A stretch of DNA of 32,326 bases from JAWKTT01 sp041398965 (GCA_041398965.1 JAWKTT010000047.1:1-32326), one strand, 5' to 3'. Positions 16,937-26,378 are shown, counted from the stretch's first letter. The notes: generated by a model not told the origin, from the sequence alone. A program made the numbers and translations.

Positions 16937-17266
16937 ATGATCACTCAACTCCTCAAAGACGAAGCAGGTTTCGTCGTATCGGCTGAACTCGTCCTGGTTG
17001 CCACACTGGTCGTCATCGGCCTCGTCGTCGGACTCTCCTCGATTCAGCACGCCCTGAACGCCGAATTGAACGACGTCGCTGACGCCATCGGCAACCTCAA
17101 CCAAAGCTACTCGTTCAGCGGCTTCTCGAAGTCAAAGAACGGTGGACGTTCGATCTACAGCCGCGGCTCGTCGTTCACAGACACCGTCGATGAATGCGAC
17201 AACGATCAGTGCATGATTGATTGCGACAACCCAGTCTACGAAGGTCCGAAGTACAACAACGACTAA
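16937..17266 (+). CDS. Flp-like / type IVb pilin-like small protein
   Basis: The 109-residue protein starts at ATG 16937 with AAAGGA about nine bases upstream; the longer frame from 16739 lacks such support. The N-terminus MITQLLKDEAGFVVSAELVL is that of a prepilin: a short basic leader, DEAGF, a Glu shortly after the presumed cleavage point, then the hydrophobic helix LVLVATLVVIGLVVGLSSI. Flp pilins show the same order. The remainder is a short, polar, Ser- and Asn-rich tail with three Cys near the end. No tad or pilus assembly genes are nearby, so it may be an orphan pilin that uses machinery encoded elsewhere. The strong hairpin at 17383-17420 follows. The pilin assignment is inference from the N-terminus. 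Confidence 0.7.
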   Translation: MITQLLKDEAGFVVSAELVLVATLVVIGLVVGLSSIQHALNAELNDVADAIGNLNQSYSFSGFSKSKNGGRSIYSRGSSFTDTVDECDNDQCMIDCDNPVYEGPKYNND

Positions 17267-17382
17267 TTGGAACCGTCCTCGGTGACGACACTTCCAGACA
17301 GTTCGTGAGGCCGCGACCCGGCAGTAACCCGGCAGCGGTATGACAACTCACGACAATTGAAGGTGAGTCCCTATGGGAAAAC

Positions 17383-17420
17383 TGAAGGCCCCGGAACAAC
17401 ATTCGTTCCCGGGGCCTTCA
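17383..17420. terminator. Strong hairpin between convergent genes
   Basis: TGAAGGCCCCGG and CCGGGGCCTTCA pair to a long GC-rich stem around a loop containing AACAACATTCGTT. It lies between the convergent pilin-like and four-TM genes, so it can serve both directions. Confidence 0.75.
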
Positions 17421-17452
17421 GCCATTTCCACCTGAAGCAAGAACTTCCTCTT

Positions 17453-18418
17453 TCAAGCCGCCTTCGCGATGGCGACTGATCCCGACAAACTAAGTCCAAT
17501 CAGAGCCTCTGCCGCCTCTTGAGACTCGTTCCTCCGAATGTCGAGCCTTAAACCATAAGGGTATGCGGTCGCCACCGTCAGTTCGACTTCCGTCTCCCCC
17601 AAGCTCTCGACCTCAATCTCGGGAGTCGATGCGAACGAGGGAGTGAGCGGCAGATGGAACACCTGCTGGCGTTGTCCTGCGGCAAAGTGAACTCGTGCCA
17701 GCACCTCGACCTCGACAGAACTGCCAACGACACGCCGAATCACCTGCTGGCTGATGCTCTGGTCGTGAAAGATATCTCGGGCCACTTCTGCCACCTCCTC
17801 GACAGGGATTTCCCCAGGCACGATGCCCCCTTTCACAACATCTTCCTCGGCATTCTTCCGTACTAGATCGGCCTCGAACGGAGGCAGATCCACGTTCTTC
17901 CTTACCTCCACCGGTTGCGAAACAGCGGGGCGATCAACGGTCACCGACTGTGTCGCCGTCGACAACTCACCCCGCGATGTCTCACTTGCCGAAAGAAACG
18001 CATGAGATGTTTGAGGCAAGTCGGCCGTCAGGCCAGTCCAGACGGTGCAGCCCAGTGAAAGGGCGAGAGTGGCAATCGCCATCAGCCAAAATCCGAGAGC
18101 CGCCTCGAAGGGGAGCAGTGCCGCTCCAGCCAGCAGAGGGAGCGTCGAACTTGCGATTCCTGTCACCAGCATGACTGAGAAAGGCCGACGAGGCCGCCCG
18201 AACCAGTACAGCCCCCAAGCCCCGACGCCCATCGAGATCGAAAAGAGATAGACCGCGACCGTCAGGAGCAGCGAAACGTCTGACTTGACGACCCCCCCCA
18301 GGCGAGCAGCCATTGACAACGCAACAATCCCCAAAGTGGCGGACCACAACGCAACCGCGACTCGGGTCTGTCGTTCGTCACGACACGTAAATTGCTCATA
18401 AGACTGCGTCTCGACCAT
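17453..18418 (-). CDS. Membrane protein with four TM helices and a C-terminal soluble domain
   Basis: The 321-residue protein starts at ATG 18418 with AAGGAA five bases upstream; upstream in-frame sequence is Arg/Lys-rich and unlike a protein start. Four hydrophobic helices are seen: VALWSATLGIVALSMAARL, LLLTVAVYLFSISMGVGAW, MLVTGIASSTLPLLAGAALL and FWLMAIATLALSLGCTVW. A polar linker follows. A C-terminal domain of about 110 residues (from VARDIFHDQSI to LRLDIRR) has alternating beta strands such as SSVEVEVLARVHF and TEVELTVATAYPYGL. No known family is recognised. It lies 157 bases downstream of metK on the same strand, but the gap suggests its own promoter. Confidence 0.7.
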   Translation of the reverse strand: MVETQSYEQFTCRDERQTRVAVALWSATLGIVALSMAARLGGVVKSDVSLLLTVAVYLFSISMGVGAWGLYWFGRPRRPFSVMLVTGIASSTLPLLAGAALLPFEAALGFWLMAIATLALSLGCTVWTGLTADLPQTSHAFLSASETSRGELSTATQSVTVDRPAVSQPVEVRKNVDLPPFEADLVRKNAEEDVVKGGIVPGEIPVEEVAEVARDIFHDQSISQQVIRRVVGSSVEVEVLARVHFAAGQRQQVFHLPLTPSFASTPEIEVESLGETEVELTVATAYPYGLRLDIRRNESQEAAEALIGLSLSGSVAIAKAA

Positions 18419-18575
18419 CTCAGTTCCTTCCCTGGAACAAACGTCTCTCACTGGAATCGCCGGTGTCTTTCGCCCGATCTTACGATCGGGCGACATCGCA
18501 CGACTCAGCAAGTTCTCCCTGCGACGGACAAGGATGACCGTCGTACATTCCGCTTTGCTTTTTGAAAAACAGGAC

Positions 18576-19754
18576 CTATTTCCCTGCCGCTGCCAACTGC
18601 GGCGTCTGGGCACTCAGGCCGAGCACTTCGCGAAGTGCGGAGGCTCGGTCGGTTGCTTCCCATGTAAAGTCGGCATCTTTCCGGCCGAAGTGTCCACCAG
18701 CGGCGGTCTTGCGGAAGATCGGCCGCTGCAACTTCAAATGGCTGATGATCTTCTGCGGGGTCAATTCGAAGACTTCGCGGACTGCTTCGGCCAATCTCTC
18801 CTCATCGACGACTGATGTCCCCTGCGTGTTGACACACACACTCACTGGCTCAGCCACTCCGATCGCGTAGGCCAACTGCACTTCGCACTCGCGAGCCAAA
18901 CCAGCCGCCACAATGTTCTTGGCAACATATCGAGCCATATAAGCGGCAGATCGGTCCACCTTGGTCGAATCCTTCCCGCTGAAAGCCCCGCCACCATGTC
19001 GGCCCCAGCCGCCGTAAGTATCGACAATGATCTTTCGGCCCGTCAGGCCACAATCACCATGTGGGCCGCCGACGACGAAACGTCCGGTCGGGTTGATGTG
19101 ATAAACGGTCTTCGAGGTCAGCAACGAGGCTGGAATGGTCTGGCGAATGATTTCGTCCACGACGTATTTGCGAATCTCCTCTTGCGTCACCGACTCATCG
19201 TGCTGAGTTGAGACAACAACAGCGGTCACTTCCACTGGATGTCCATCGACGTACCGCACCGACACCTGACTCTTGCTATCGGGGCGCAACCAGCCGATAG
19301 TTCCATCCAGTCGCACAGCACTCAACTGATCCAGAATGCGATGCGACAACGAAATCGGAAGTGGCATCAGTTCGCCCGTCTGATCGCAGGCATAACCAAA
19401 CATCAATCCTTGATCGCCCGCACCGTCCCGATCGACCCCCTGAGCGATATCGGGGCTTTGCGTGTGCAGACGGATATCCACCTGACACGTGTCGGCATTG
19501 AAGCCGATGTCGTCACTCGTATAACCGATCTCACGAATGACCTGCCGGGCAACAGCTTCGTAGTCGACCTGTGCGGACGAGGTGATCTCTCCGGCCAACA
19601 CAACGTAATCGGTCGTGCAGAGTGTCTCACAAGCGACGCGGGACTTGGGGTCCTGAGCCAGCAGAGCATCGAGCACGCCGTCCGACACCTGATCGGACAC
19701 TTTGTCGGGGTGTCCCATGCTGACTGATTCGCTTGTGAAAATGAAGCCTGCCAT
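18576..19754 (-). CDS. metK: S-adenosylmethionine synthase
   Basis: The 392-residue cytoplasmic enzyme makes S-adenosylmethionine from methionine and ATP. The length is standard. Signatures are FTSESVSMGHPDK (6-18, with the ATP-binding His15 and Asp17), the loop DGAGDQGLMFGYA (110-122) and GGGAFSGKDSTKVDRSAAY in the central domain, followed by MARYVAKNIVAAGLA. The start at ATG 19754 has AAGGA about ten bases upstream. No SAM or SAH riboswitch fold was recognised in the leader. A perfect 14-bp palindrome stands 26 bases upstream and might be an operator. The neighbouring genes are unrelated to methionine metabolism. Confidence 0.97.
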   Translation of the reverse strand: MAGFIFTSESVSMGHPDKVSDQVSDGVLDALLAQDPKSRVACETLCTTDYVVLAGEITSSAQVDYEAVARQVIREIGYTSDDIGFNADTCQVDIRLHTQSPDIAQGVDRDGAGDQGLMFGYACDQTGELMPLPISLSHRILDQLSAVRLDGTIGWLRPDSKSQVSVRYVDGHPVEVTAVVVSTQHDESVTQEEIRKYVVDEIIRQTIPASLLTSKTVYHINPTGRFVVGGPHGDCGLTGRKIIVDTYGGWGRHGGGAFSGKDSTKVDRSAAYMARYVAKNIVAAGLARECEVQLAYAIGVAEPVSVCVNTQGTSVVDEERLAEAVREVFELTPQKIISHLKLQRPIFRKTAAGGHFGRKDADFTWEATDRASALREVLGLSAQTPQLAAAGK

Positions 19755-19780
19755 GCTCGTCGTATCCTTCCAAATTTCTT

Positions 19781-19794
19781 GAACTCATGAGTTC
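19781..19794. promoter_or_regulatory. Perfect 14-bp palindrome upstream of metK
   Basis: GAACTCATGAGTTC reads the same on both strands and lies 26 bases before the metK ATG. The position suits a repressor operator. It does not match the AGACGTCT MetJ box. Confidence 0.35.
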
Positions 19795-20252
19795 GACAAA
19801 TCAACGTCGCCGAACGAAAACAGCGGAGAACTCCCGGTCCACCCCGGAAGCTCGTGTCACACCGTCTGATGTCTTGGCCGAAACCTTCAGAAAAAATCCA
19901 TGATGAGTTCGGCAGAAGCGGCGGATTCTAGTTCTTCGTCATCAGGACGACAACGCTGATTCGCATTCACGATCTGCTCGTTGACACTTGAGGGGAACCC
20001 GCCCGGATTCTCTTGCATAGGAAGGGGCAACCCCCTCAGCAACCATGGCTGTCGTCAGAACGATTGCAGCTCTGTTCTTCGCCAGAAACACCGCATTTTA
20101 CCCCGACTTGCCAATCATCAGGTTCCCGCAGACCTGCAGAATTCGAGAGTCGTCTGGCAGGGGTACTATTCATCCCGTCGCCGAAACATGGTATGAAACA
20201 GCCACAAACCGCTCAATCTCCGCGATCCTCGTTGAATCAAAGGCGTCCCCTC
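19795..20252. other. Divergent intergenic region, metK to GH57 gene
   Basis: This 458-base stretch should carry promoters for both genes. A frame open from 20013 joins the GH57 frame but codes for a Pro-, Ser- and Arg-rich sequence unlike any enzyme N-terminus, so it is treated as untranslated. No RNA motif was recognised. Confidence 0.4.
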
Positions 20253-22436
20253 ATGAGTCCGCAGGTCCGTCTTGTCCTGACACTTCATAATCATCAGCCG
20301 GTCGGCAATTTCGACGGGGTGTTTGAGGCGGCTTATCAGGATAGTTACCGCCCCTTTCTTGATGTTCTCGAAGACTACCCGCACCTTAAGTTGACGTTGC
20401 ACAACTCGGGAAGCCTGTTGGAATGGCTCGAACCGAATCATCCCGAGTACATCGATCGACTTCGCGGGTTCGTGGAACGAGGGCAGATCGAACTTCTCGG
20501 CGGCCCCTATTTCGAGCCGATTCTCGCATCGATCCCACGCCGTGACCGAATCGGGCAGATCCAGGCGTATTCTCAGCATTTGCAAGAACTCTTCGGACAG
20601 CCGATCCGGGGAATGTGGATGCCCGAGCGGGTTTGGGAACAGAACTTTGCCGCAGACATTGTCGACGCGGGAATCGAATACACCATCATCGACGATTCCC
20701 ACTTCCGAGCCGCTGGCGTCGCCCCGGAAGACCTCTTCAACTATTACTACACCGAAGAAGAGAGCCGCCTGCTCAAGGTCATTCCGATCGCCGAACGATT
20801 GCGATACACCATCCCCTTTGCTGGTCCCGAGGAAACGATTTCGTTCTTGCGAGAACTGGCAGAGCGTCAACCGGGAGCCGTTGCGGCCTTCGGGGACGAT
20901 GGAGAAAAATTTGGTGTCTGGCCTGAAACAAAGAAGCATGTCTATGAAGATGGCTGGCTCAGAAAGTTCTTTGATGCCCTGACCGAAAATCAAGACTGGA
21001 TTCAAGTCTGTACATTAGCCGAAGCCGTCGACAACACCCCTCCTAAGGGCCGCATTTATCTTCCGGATGCCAGCTATCGAGAAATGATGGAGTGGGTGCT
21101 GTTCACCCCACAACAAATCAACTATCAAGAGGCCACAAAACTCGCCCAGCAGGAATACTCCGACTGGCCCCGCCTCAAGCAATTCGTGCGCGGAGGGTTT
21201 TGGCGCAACTTTCTGGTAAAATACCCAGAAAGCAACGAAATGTATGCCCGCATGAAGGAAATTAGCGGTCGCATCGCCGACCTAGACGCATCTCCGATTT
21301 CCGAAACGCATCCCCATCTAATGGATGCCGCCAGGACGGAACTTTATCGTGGTCAATGCAATTGTCCGTACTGGCATGGAGCGTTTGGCGGACTCTACCT
21401 GCCACATCTTCGCAACGGAATTTATCGGCACTTAATTGCTGCTGATAATGCCGTTGAACAATTATCTGGACGCACAGGACGCTGGGTTTCGATCGAAGCG
21501 GGAGACTTTAATCTCGACGCAAGAAAAGAGGTTAAGTTGGCCAGCGATCGACTTGTGGCCTATCTTTCACCGGCCCGAGGCGGACACCTCTACGAACTCG
21601 ACTTACGCAGCACGCGGGTCAATTTATTGTCGACGTTAGATCGACGCCCAGAGCCGTATCACGAACGAGTCCGTGTCGCAGCACAACAACAACAGGATGA
21701 CGCGCCCCACTTCTTAGGGGTCGACGACCATGTCCTCCTGAAACAGGCTGACCTCGACACTAAGCTAGGATACGACGCATGGCCGCGAAAAAGCCTTGTC
21801 GATCATTTCCTCTCTGAAACTGCGACGCTCGATGACTTATGGAAATGCGACGGCGAAATTGGAGATTTCGTCTTAGGAGTCTATGAGACAAAGCTCCGTC
21901 GGTCTGATTCACGAGTTGAGGCAGTCCTAACACGATCGGGCTTTGCTGGAGAAGCTCCGGTGACGATCACTAAAACGATCGCCCTCGATACGCAATTAGG
22001 ATCTCAACTGGAGATTACCTATCAGTTGTCGGGGATGTCCCCCGGCGATCAACATCGATTTGCAGTCGAGTTCCACTTCGCCGCGATGGCCAGCGGGGCG
22101 GATGACCGTTACTTCTACGATCACCGAGGTCAACAACTAGGACAATTACAGTCTGTCCTCGACTTGCCGCCAACGGAGCGTATCGGGTTGGTGGATGAGT
22201 GGCTCGGCGTCGATGTCTCTCTCGACCTCTCTTCCCCCACCGGGATTTACACGTTCCCCATCCAAACAGTCAGTAACTCGGAAGGGGGCTTTGAATTGGT
22301 GCATCAAAGCTGTGCCGTCGTTCCCCACTGGCAAGTGGTTGCCGACGCCGGGGGGAACTGGAGTGTTCAGATTCAGCTGTCACTCGACACCTCCGCCTTT
22401 CAAGCCCGCTTACTTGCCGAATCGGCTGCGACTTAA
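20253..22436 (+). CDS. GH57 4-alpha-glucanotransferase / alpha-amylase
   Basis: The 727-residue protein starts at ATG 20253, where MSPQVRLVLTLHNHQPVGNF gives the GH57 motif 1 (HNHQP), with AAAGG nine bases upstream. Further motifs are ELLGGPYFEP near 79-88, GMWMPERVWE (120-129, nucleophile Glu125) and AFGDDGEKFGVWP (212-224, general acid Asp215 or Asp216). These positions agree well with Glu123 and Asp214 of the archaeal 4-alpha-glucanotransferase of the family. The C-terminal half has the accessory domains of that subfamily, including PYHERVR near 551. There is no signal peptide, so it probably works on cytoplasmic glucans such as glycogen by breaking and rejoining alpha-1,4 bonds. The exact choice between transferase and hydrolase cannot be read from the sequence. 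Confidence 0.92.
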   Translation: MSPQVRLVLTLHNHQPVGNFDGVFEAAYQDSYRPFLDVLEDYPHLKLTLHNSGSLLEWLEPNHPEYIDRLRGFVERGQIELLGGPYFEPILASIPRRDRIGQIQAYSQHLQELFGQPIRGMWMPERVWEQNFAADIVDAGIEYTIIDDSHFRAAGVAPEDLFNYYYTEEESRLLKVIPIAERLRYTIPFAGPEETISFLRELAERQPGAVAAFGDDGEKFGVWPETKKHVYEDGWLRKFFDALTENQDWIQVCTLAEAVDNTPPKGRIYLPDASYREMMEWVLFTPQQINYQEATKLAQQEYSDWPRLKQFVRGGFWRNFLVKYPESNEMYARMKEISGRIADLDASPISETHPHLMDAARTELYRGQCNCPYWHGAFGGLYLPHLRNGIYRHLIAADNAVEQLSGRTGRWVSIEAGDFNLDARKEVKLASDRLVAYLSPARGGHLYELDLRSTRVNLLSTLDRRPEPYHERVRVAAQQQQDDAPHFLGVDDHVLLKQADLDTKLGYDAWPRKSLVDHFLSETATLDDLWKCDGEIGDFVLGVYETKLRRSDSRVEAVLTRSGFAGEAPVTITKTIALDTQLGSQLEITYQLSGMSPGDQHRFAVEFHFAAMASGADDRYFYDHRGQQLGQLQSVLDLPPTERIGLVDEWLGVDVSLDLSSPTGIYTFPIQTVSNSEGGFELVHQSCAVVPHWQVVADAGGNWSVQIQLSLDTSAFQARLLAESAAT

Positions 22437-22460
22437 GTCGCGACACCATCGAGGTTTAGC

Positions 22461-22910
22461 ATGCGAGCAGTGGTGCAGCGGGTGACGTCGGCACATGTTT
22501 CGGTCGCTGGCGAAGTCATCGGCGAGATCGGTTCTGGACTGATGGTGCTGCTCGGCGTCGCAGCCGAGGATGCTGTCGACGATGCGCAGAGTTTGGCATC
22601 AAAGGTAACCGAACTCCGCATTTTCGAGGACGACGACGGCAAGATGAATCGTTCGCTGATCGACATCGGCGGGGGAATGCTGGTCGTCAGCCAGTTCACC
22701 CTGCTGGGGGACTGTCGCAAAGGGCGGCGCCCCAGCTTTATCGCCGCTGCGGCACCAGACACGGCCAACAAGCTGTACGAGCTTTTCGTGGAGAAAGTCC
22801 GTCAACTAGGGATCACCGTGGCGACCGGACGATTCCGGGCCAACATGCAGGTTTCACTGGTCAATGATGGTCCCGTGACTCTACTTCTCGATAGTCGCAA
22901 GCTGTTCTGA
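22461..22910 (+). CDS. dtd: D-aminoacyl-tRNA deacylase
   Basis: This 149-residue protein is a full-length DTD. It hydrolyses D-aminoacyl-tRNA (and glycyl-tRNA-Ala) and so recycles mischarged tRNA in the cytoplasm. It opens with MRAVVQRVTSAHVSV, typical of the family, and has the two active-site motifs: SQFTL (77-81) and NDGPVT (135-140). The start at ATG 22461 lies only 24 bases after the GH57 stop codon, so the two may share a transcript, although no functional link is known. Confidence 0.96.
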   Translation: MRAVVQRVTSAHVSVAGEVIGEIGSGLMVLLGVAAEDAVDDAQSLASKVTELRIFEDDDGKMNRSLIDIGGGMLVVSQFTLLGDCRKGRRPSFIAAAAPDTANKLYELFVEKVRQLGITVATGRFRANMQVSLVNDGPVTLLLDSRKLF

Positions 22911-23138
22911 AACTTCGCCAACGCTCCCCCAGCCGGAGTTGCAGCGTGCGGAGTCGAGATGCCTGCCGTGGATTTGGTGAGAAATCTTTGACAAGCTTCC
23001 ATTTCTCGCGAAACTTGTGATACGCGGACGGGGTTTCAAGAATGTCGGCCTTGAGGTAGACACTGTTACTGAGTGGCCGTACCTGGATGTTGCGTTTAAG
23101 ACAGTTTTCGAGATTCTTCGTTTTTGCAGGTGAGTGTC

Positions 23139-25013
23139 ATGCGGTGTTTGACGTTGTCGGTAGCCGTGCTGTGGTTGAGTGCTCTCTTCGGGCCGTTCGT
23201 TCCGGCAGGGGATGCTGCGGAACCGGATGGGAGCGGAGCGAAGTCGGCGAATCGCTCCCGAGTGGTCGCGGCCGACGTCGATCGATTGCTCGAAGCTTCG
23301 TTTGCGAAACAGCAAGTGACGCCGGCTGCAATCTGTGATGACGAGACCTTCTTGCGGCGGGTCACACTGGACATCGTGGGGACGGTTCCGACCCCCAACG
23401 AGATCACCCTCTTTGGCTTAGACAGCGATCCTCTCAAGCGGGCGAAGTTGGTTGACCAACTTCTCGCGTCGCCCAAGTATGGCGAAAACTGGGGGAGCCT
23501 TTTCCGGGAGGTCATCTTCTCCCGGGCAACCGAGGAACGAGCCCGGATCGGACAGCAGAAGTTCGAAGACTGGCTCGCTGAGTCTCTGAACAAGGGGCGT
23601 CCCTGGAACGAACTGGTCACTGAGATTCTGACTGCAACCGGGAACTCGGCAGAAGATGGTCGCACGGCCTTTATGATGGCTCACACGGGGAACGCAGAAG
23701 AGTTGGCTGGAGAGACGGCCCGTATCTTTCTCGGCATTCAATTACAGTGTGCCAACTGTCATGACCACCCGACCGACGCCTGGAAGCGAGAGCAGTTTCA
23801 TGAGCTGGCCGCCTACTTCCCCCGCGTCCAGGTGCGGGCGGACCTGCAGGCCCGGCCTCCGACCTTCACTGTGGCATCTGTCGACATCTCCGAGCGTCAG
23901 GAGCAACTTCGAGACCGCACAACACCCGAGCAGCTCTTCAGGCTCCTTGACTTCGATCGTGATGGATTCCTGACGGACGTCGACGCCAAGAAGACCCCCC
24001 GGCAGGCCGATCGACTTGAACGTCTCTTTGATCGGGGGGACAACGACAATGACGGAAAGATTTCCCTCGACGAGTTCAAGGCGGCCTCGGCTCAATTTGC
24101 CGCCATGGGGAACCGACGGTCATCGGAACACTACATGGCAGACCTTGAGCATCCCGACCAAAAGGGAACCAAGATGCAACCAGTCTTCTTCCTTTCCGGC
24201 GACAAGGTTCCCTTCGGAACGTCGGACCTTGACCGTCGCGGCGAATTGGCGGCCCAGATCACCTCGGCGTCCAATCCTTGGTTCTCGAAGTCCTTCGTCA
24301 ACCGCGTCTGGGGCGAAATGCTGGGTGAGAGTTTCTACCCGATCGTCGATGACATGGGGCCCGAACGAACAGCCGAGTATCCGGAAGTACTCGATACCTT
24401 GAGTCAGGCGTTTGTGCAAAGTGGCTACGATGCCAAGTGGTTGATCCGCACGATCGCCAACACACAAGCGTATCAGCGTGCGTTGGGGACGAGACAGCCG
24501 GGCGATTCGCCCCCCCGTTTCGCTGCTGCGGTGACGACACGACTGCGATCGGACCAGATTTACAACGCCACACGACAGGCGTTGGGAGTCACCGGATTTG
24601 TGGGAACAGTCGGTCGAAATTCGGGAGGAGCCGATCCGATGTCTCGGTATCTCCAAAGACTCGATCCGGGGCGTGTGGCCTTCTTCCGGATGTTCAATTA
24701 CGACCCGTCCACACCGCAGGACGAACTCCTGGGGAGTATCCCTCAAGCCCTGTTCCTGATGAACTCGCCACTCTTGCAGTCTCTCGCTGGAGCGAGCAGC
24801 AGTCGAACGATGCTCGGGGGACTTCTCGCCGATAATCCGGATGACCAGGACGCCCTGTCGGAGTTGTATCTACGGACCCTGAGTCGCAACCCCTCCAAGG
24901 CCGAACAGAAGCTCTGCGAAGAATACATCCGCACGGGGAAGAGTCGAGCCGAAGCGTATGAAGACATCTTCTGGAGCCTTCTGAACTCGAGCGAATTCGT
25001 GACGAAGCACTAA
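23139..25013 (+). CDS. DUF1549/DUF1553 protein with embedded EF-hand pair
   Basis: The 624-residue protein starts at ATG 23139 behind AGGTGA; a TTG upstream in frame is unlikely. A signal peptide (MRCLTLSVAVLWLSALFGPFV...DAAE) directs export. DUF1549 covers about residues 45-255: FLRRVTLDIVGTVPTPNEI, then CANCHDHPTDAWKREQF near 205, a CxxCH motif that may bind haem covalently. Between the two DUFs, at about 269-312, lie two EF-hand-like loops, DFDRDGFLTDVDA and DNDNDGKISLDEF. DUF1553 follows: NPWFSKSFVNRVWGEMLG, FVQSGYDAKWLIRTIANTQAYQ. The next gene is its usual DUF1501 partner. The pair is amplified in planctomycetes and often found near sulfatases and glycan-use genes, but the biochemical role is not settled. 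The EF-hands suggest calcium binding. Confidence 0.92.
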   Translation: MRCLTLSVAVLWLSALFGPFVPAGDAAEPDGSGAKSANRSRVVAADVDRLLEASFAKQQVTPAAICDDETFLRRVTLDIVGTVPTPNEITLFGLDSDPLKRAKLVDQLLASPKYGENWGSLFREVIFSRATEERARIGQQKFEDWLAESLNKGRPWNELVTEILTATGNSAEDGRTAFMMAHTGNAEELAGETARIFLGIQLQCANCHDHPTDAWKREQFHELAAYFPRVQVRADLQARPPTFTVASVDISERQEQLRDRTTPEQLFRLLDFDRDGFLTDVDAKKTPRQADRLERLFDRGDNDNDGKISLDEFKAASAQFAAMGNRRSSEHYMADLEHPDQKGTKMQPVFFLSGDKVPFGTSDLDRRGELAAQITSASNPWFSKSFVNRVWGEMLGESFYPIVDDMGPERTAEYPEVLDTLSQAFVQSGYDAKWLIRTIANTQAYQRALGTRQPGDSPPRFAAAVTTRLRSDQIYNATRQALGVTGFVGTVGRNSGGADPMSRYLQRLDPGRVAFFRMFNYDPSTPQDELLGSIPQALFLMNSPLLQSLAGASSSRTMLGGLLADNPDDQDALSELYLRTLSRNPSKAEQKLCEEYIRTGKSRAEAYEDIFWSLLNSSEFVTKH

Positions 25014-25100
25014 GTCGACACTTCTGACGTGCAGTAACTCGATCGACAGAAACCGTATCCACCCCATTCAACAGCAATCCTTTTCACATCAGGCACGACC

Positions 25101-26378
25101 ATGCTGACACGACACGACCATCTGACTATCAACCGCTCGACGGTGAGCCGTCGATCGTTCCTCCACCGCATGTCGGCTGGTGCCCTCGGGATGGGGGCGT
25201 TGTCCATGATGGACCTGCTCTCCTTGCAGGCTGCCGAACTGCGACAGCAGGGGCGTGCTATGATTCTGCTCTGGATGGCCGGGGCTCCGAGTCAGTTGGA
25301 GACCTTCGATCCGAAGCCGAACCATGCCAACGGCGGCGGAACCAAGTCGATCAAAACCTCGGTGCCGGGGATCGAAATCGCCAGCAGTTGGGAACAGACC
25401 GCGAAGATCATGGACGACATCGCGCTGATTCGATCGATGACGAACAAAGAAGGGAACCATCTTCGGGCAACCTATCAATGCCACACCGGCTACATCCCTT
25501 CGGGCGGCGTGAAGCATCCCGGCTTCGGGTCGAACGTGGCTCAACAACTGGGTGACCCAAACCTCGAATTGCCGTCGGTCGTTTCCGTCGGTCCAACACA
25601 GGGGGCCGGTTTTCTGGGGGTTGACTACGAGCCGTTCGTCGTCCAACAGCCCGGCTCACTCCCGGCCAACGTCAGTTCACCGGTCACACAAGAACGTCTG
25701 CAACGTCGACTCGGACTGTTCAATCAGTTGGAAGACAACTTCGCCATCCGAGGTGGACAGGCCGCTTCGGACAATCAAAAACGACTGTACGACAAAGCGG
25801 CCGGTGTCGTCCTCAGCCCGCAGACTTCGGCGTTCGACATCTCCAGCGAACCGGACGCACTCAAAGCAAGATACGGCTCGAACGACTTCGGCAAGGGATG
25901 TCTCCTCGCCCGAAGGCTCGTTGAAGCAGGTGTGACGTTTGTCGAAGTTCGCATGAATGGCTGGGACACACACTTCGACAACGCTTCCCGCTGCGAAGAT
26001 CTCTCGCGACAAGTCGACCCCGCCATGGCGACGCTCATCACCGACCTTAAAGATCGCGGCATGCTTGATCGCACGACGGTCGTCTGGATGGGGGAATTCG
26101 GACGCACTCCTCGCATCAATGGTCGAGACGGACGGGATCATTTCCCCCGTGTCTTCAACGTCGCGATGGCAGGAGGGGGCATTCGCGGTGGACAAGTCAT
26201 CGGTTCCTCATCCCCCGACGGCATGGAAATCGCCGACCGCCCCGTCAGCGTTCCTGACCTGCTCAGCACCTTCTGCAAGTCGCTCGAAATCGACCCGAAC
26301 CACGAAAACATGTCCCCTCTGGGCCGCCCCATCAAAATCGTCGACGGCGGCACCCCCGTGGCCGATTTATTCGGATAA
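25101..26378 (+). CDS. DUF1501 protein, Tat-exported
   Basis: The 425-residue protein starts at ATG 25101. Its N-terminus has a twin-arginine signal: STVSRRSFLHRMSAGALGMG and a hydrophobic stretch ending LSLQAAE. The body is the DUF1501 fold, related to alkaline phosphatase/sulfatase-like enzymes: ILLWMAGAPSQLETFDPKP, IALIRSMTNKEGNH, VRMNGWDTHFDN, VWMGEFGRTPRING and GRDHFPRVFNVAMAGGG are its hallmarks. The His, Asp and Glu residues in GWDTH and GEFGRTP probably hold metal. It lies 87 bases after the DUF1549/DUF1553 gene and the two form the standard pair, probably cotranscribed and acting together in the periplasm. The substrate is unknown. Confidence 0.94.
   Translation: MLTRHDHLTINRSTVSRRSFLHRMSAGALGMGALSMMDLLSLQAAELRQQGRAMILLWMAGAPSQLETFDPKPNHANGGGTKSIKTSVPGIEIASSWEQTAKIMDDIALIRSMTNKEGNHLRATYQCHTGYIPSGGVKHPGFGSNVAQQLGDPNLELPSVVSVGPTQGAGFLGVDYEPFVVQQPGSLPANVSSPVTQERLQRRLGLFNQLEDNFAIRGGQAASDNQKRLYDKAAGVVLSPQTSAFDISSEPDALKARYGSNDFGKGCLLARRLVEAGVTFVEVRMNGWDTHFDNASRCEDLSRQVDPAMATLITDLKDRGMLDRTTVVWMGEFGRTPRINGRDGRDHFPRVFNVAMAGGGIRGGQVIGSSSPDGMEIADRPVSVPDLLSTFCKSLEIDPNHENMSPLGRPIKIVDGGTPVADLFG

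Noticed and set aside
19755..19990. SAM or SAH riboswitch before metK
   Set aside because: I looked for a paired, conserved aptamer layout in the leader and saw only the short palindrome.
20013..20252. N-terminal extension of the GH57 gene
   Set aside because: The extra 80 residues are Pro-, Ser- and Arg-rich, while HNHQP, which lies close to the N-terminus in GH57 enzymes, follows directly after ATG 20253 with its own ribosome site.
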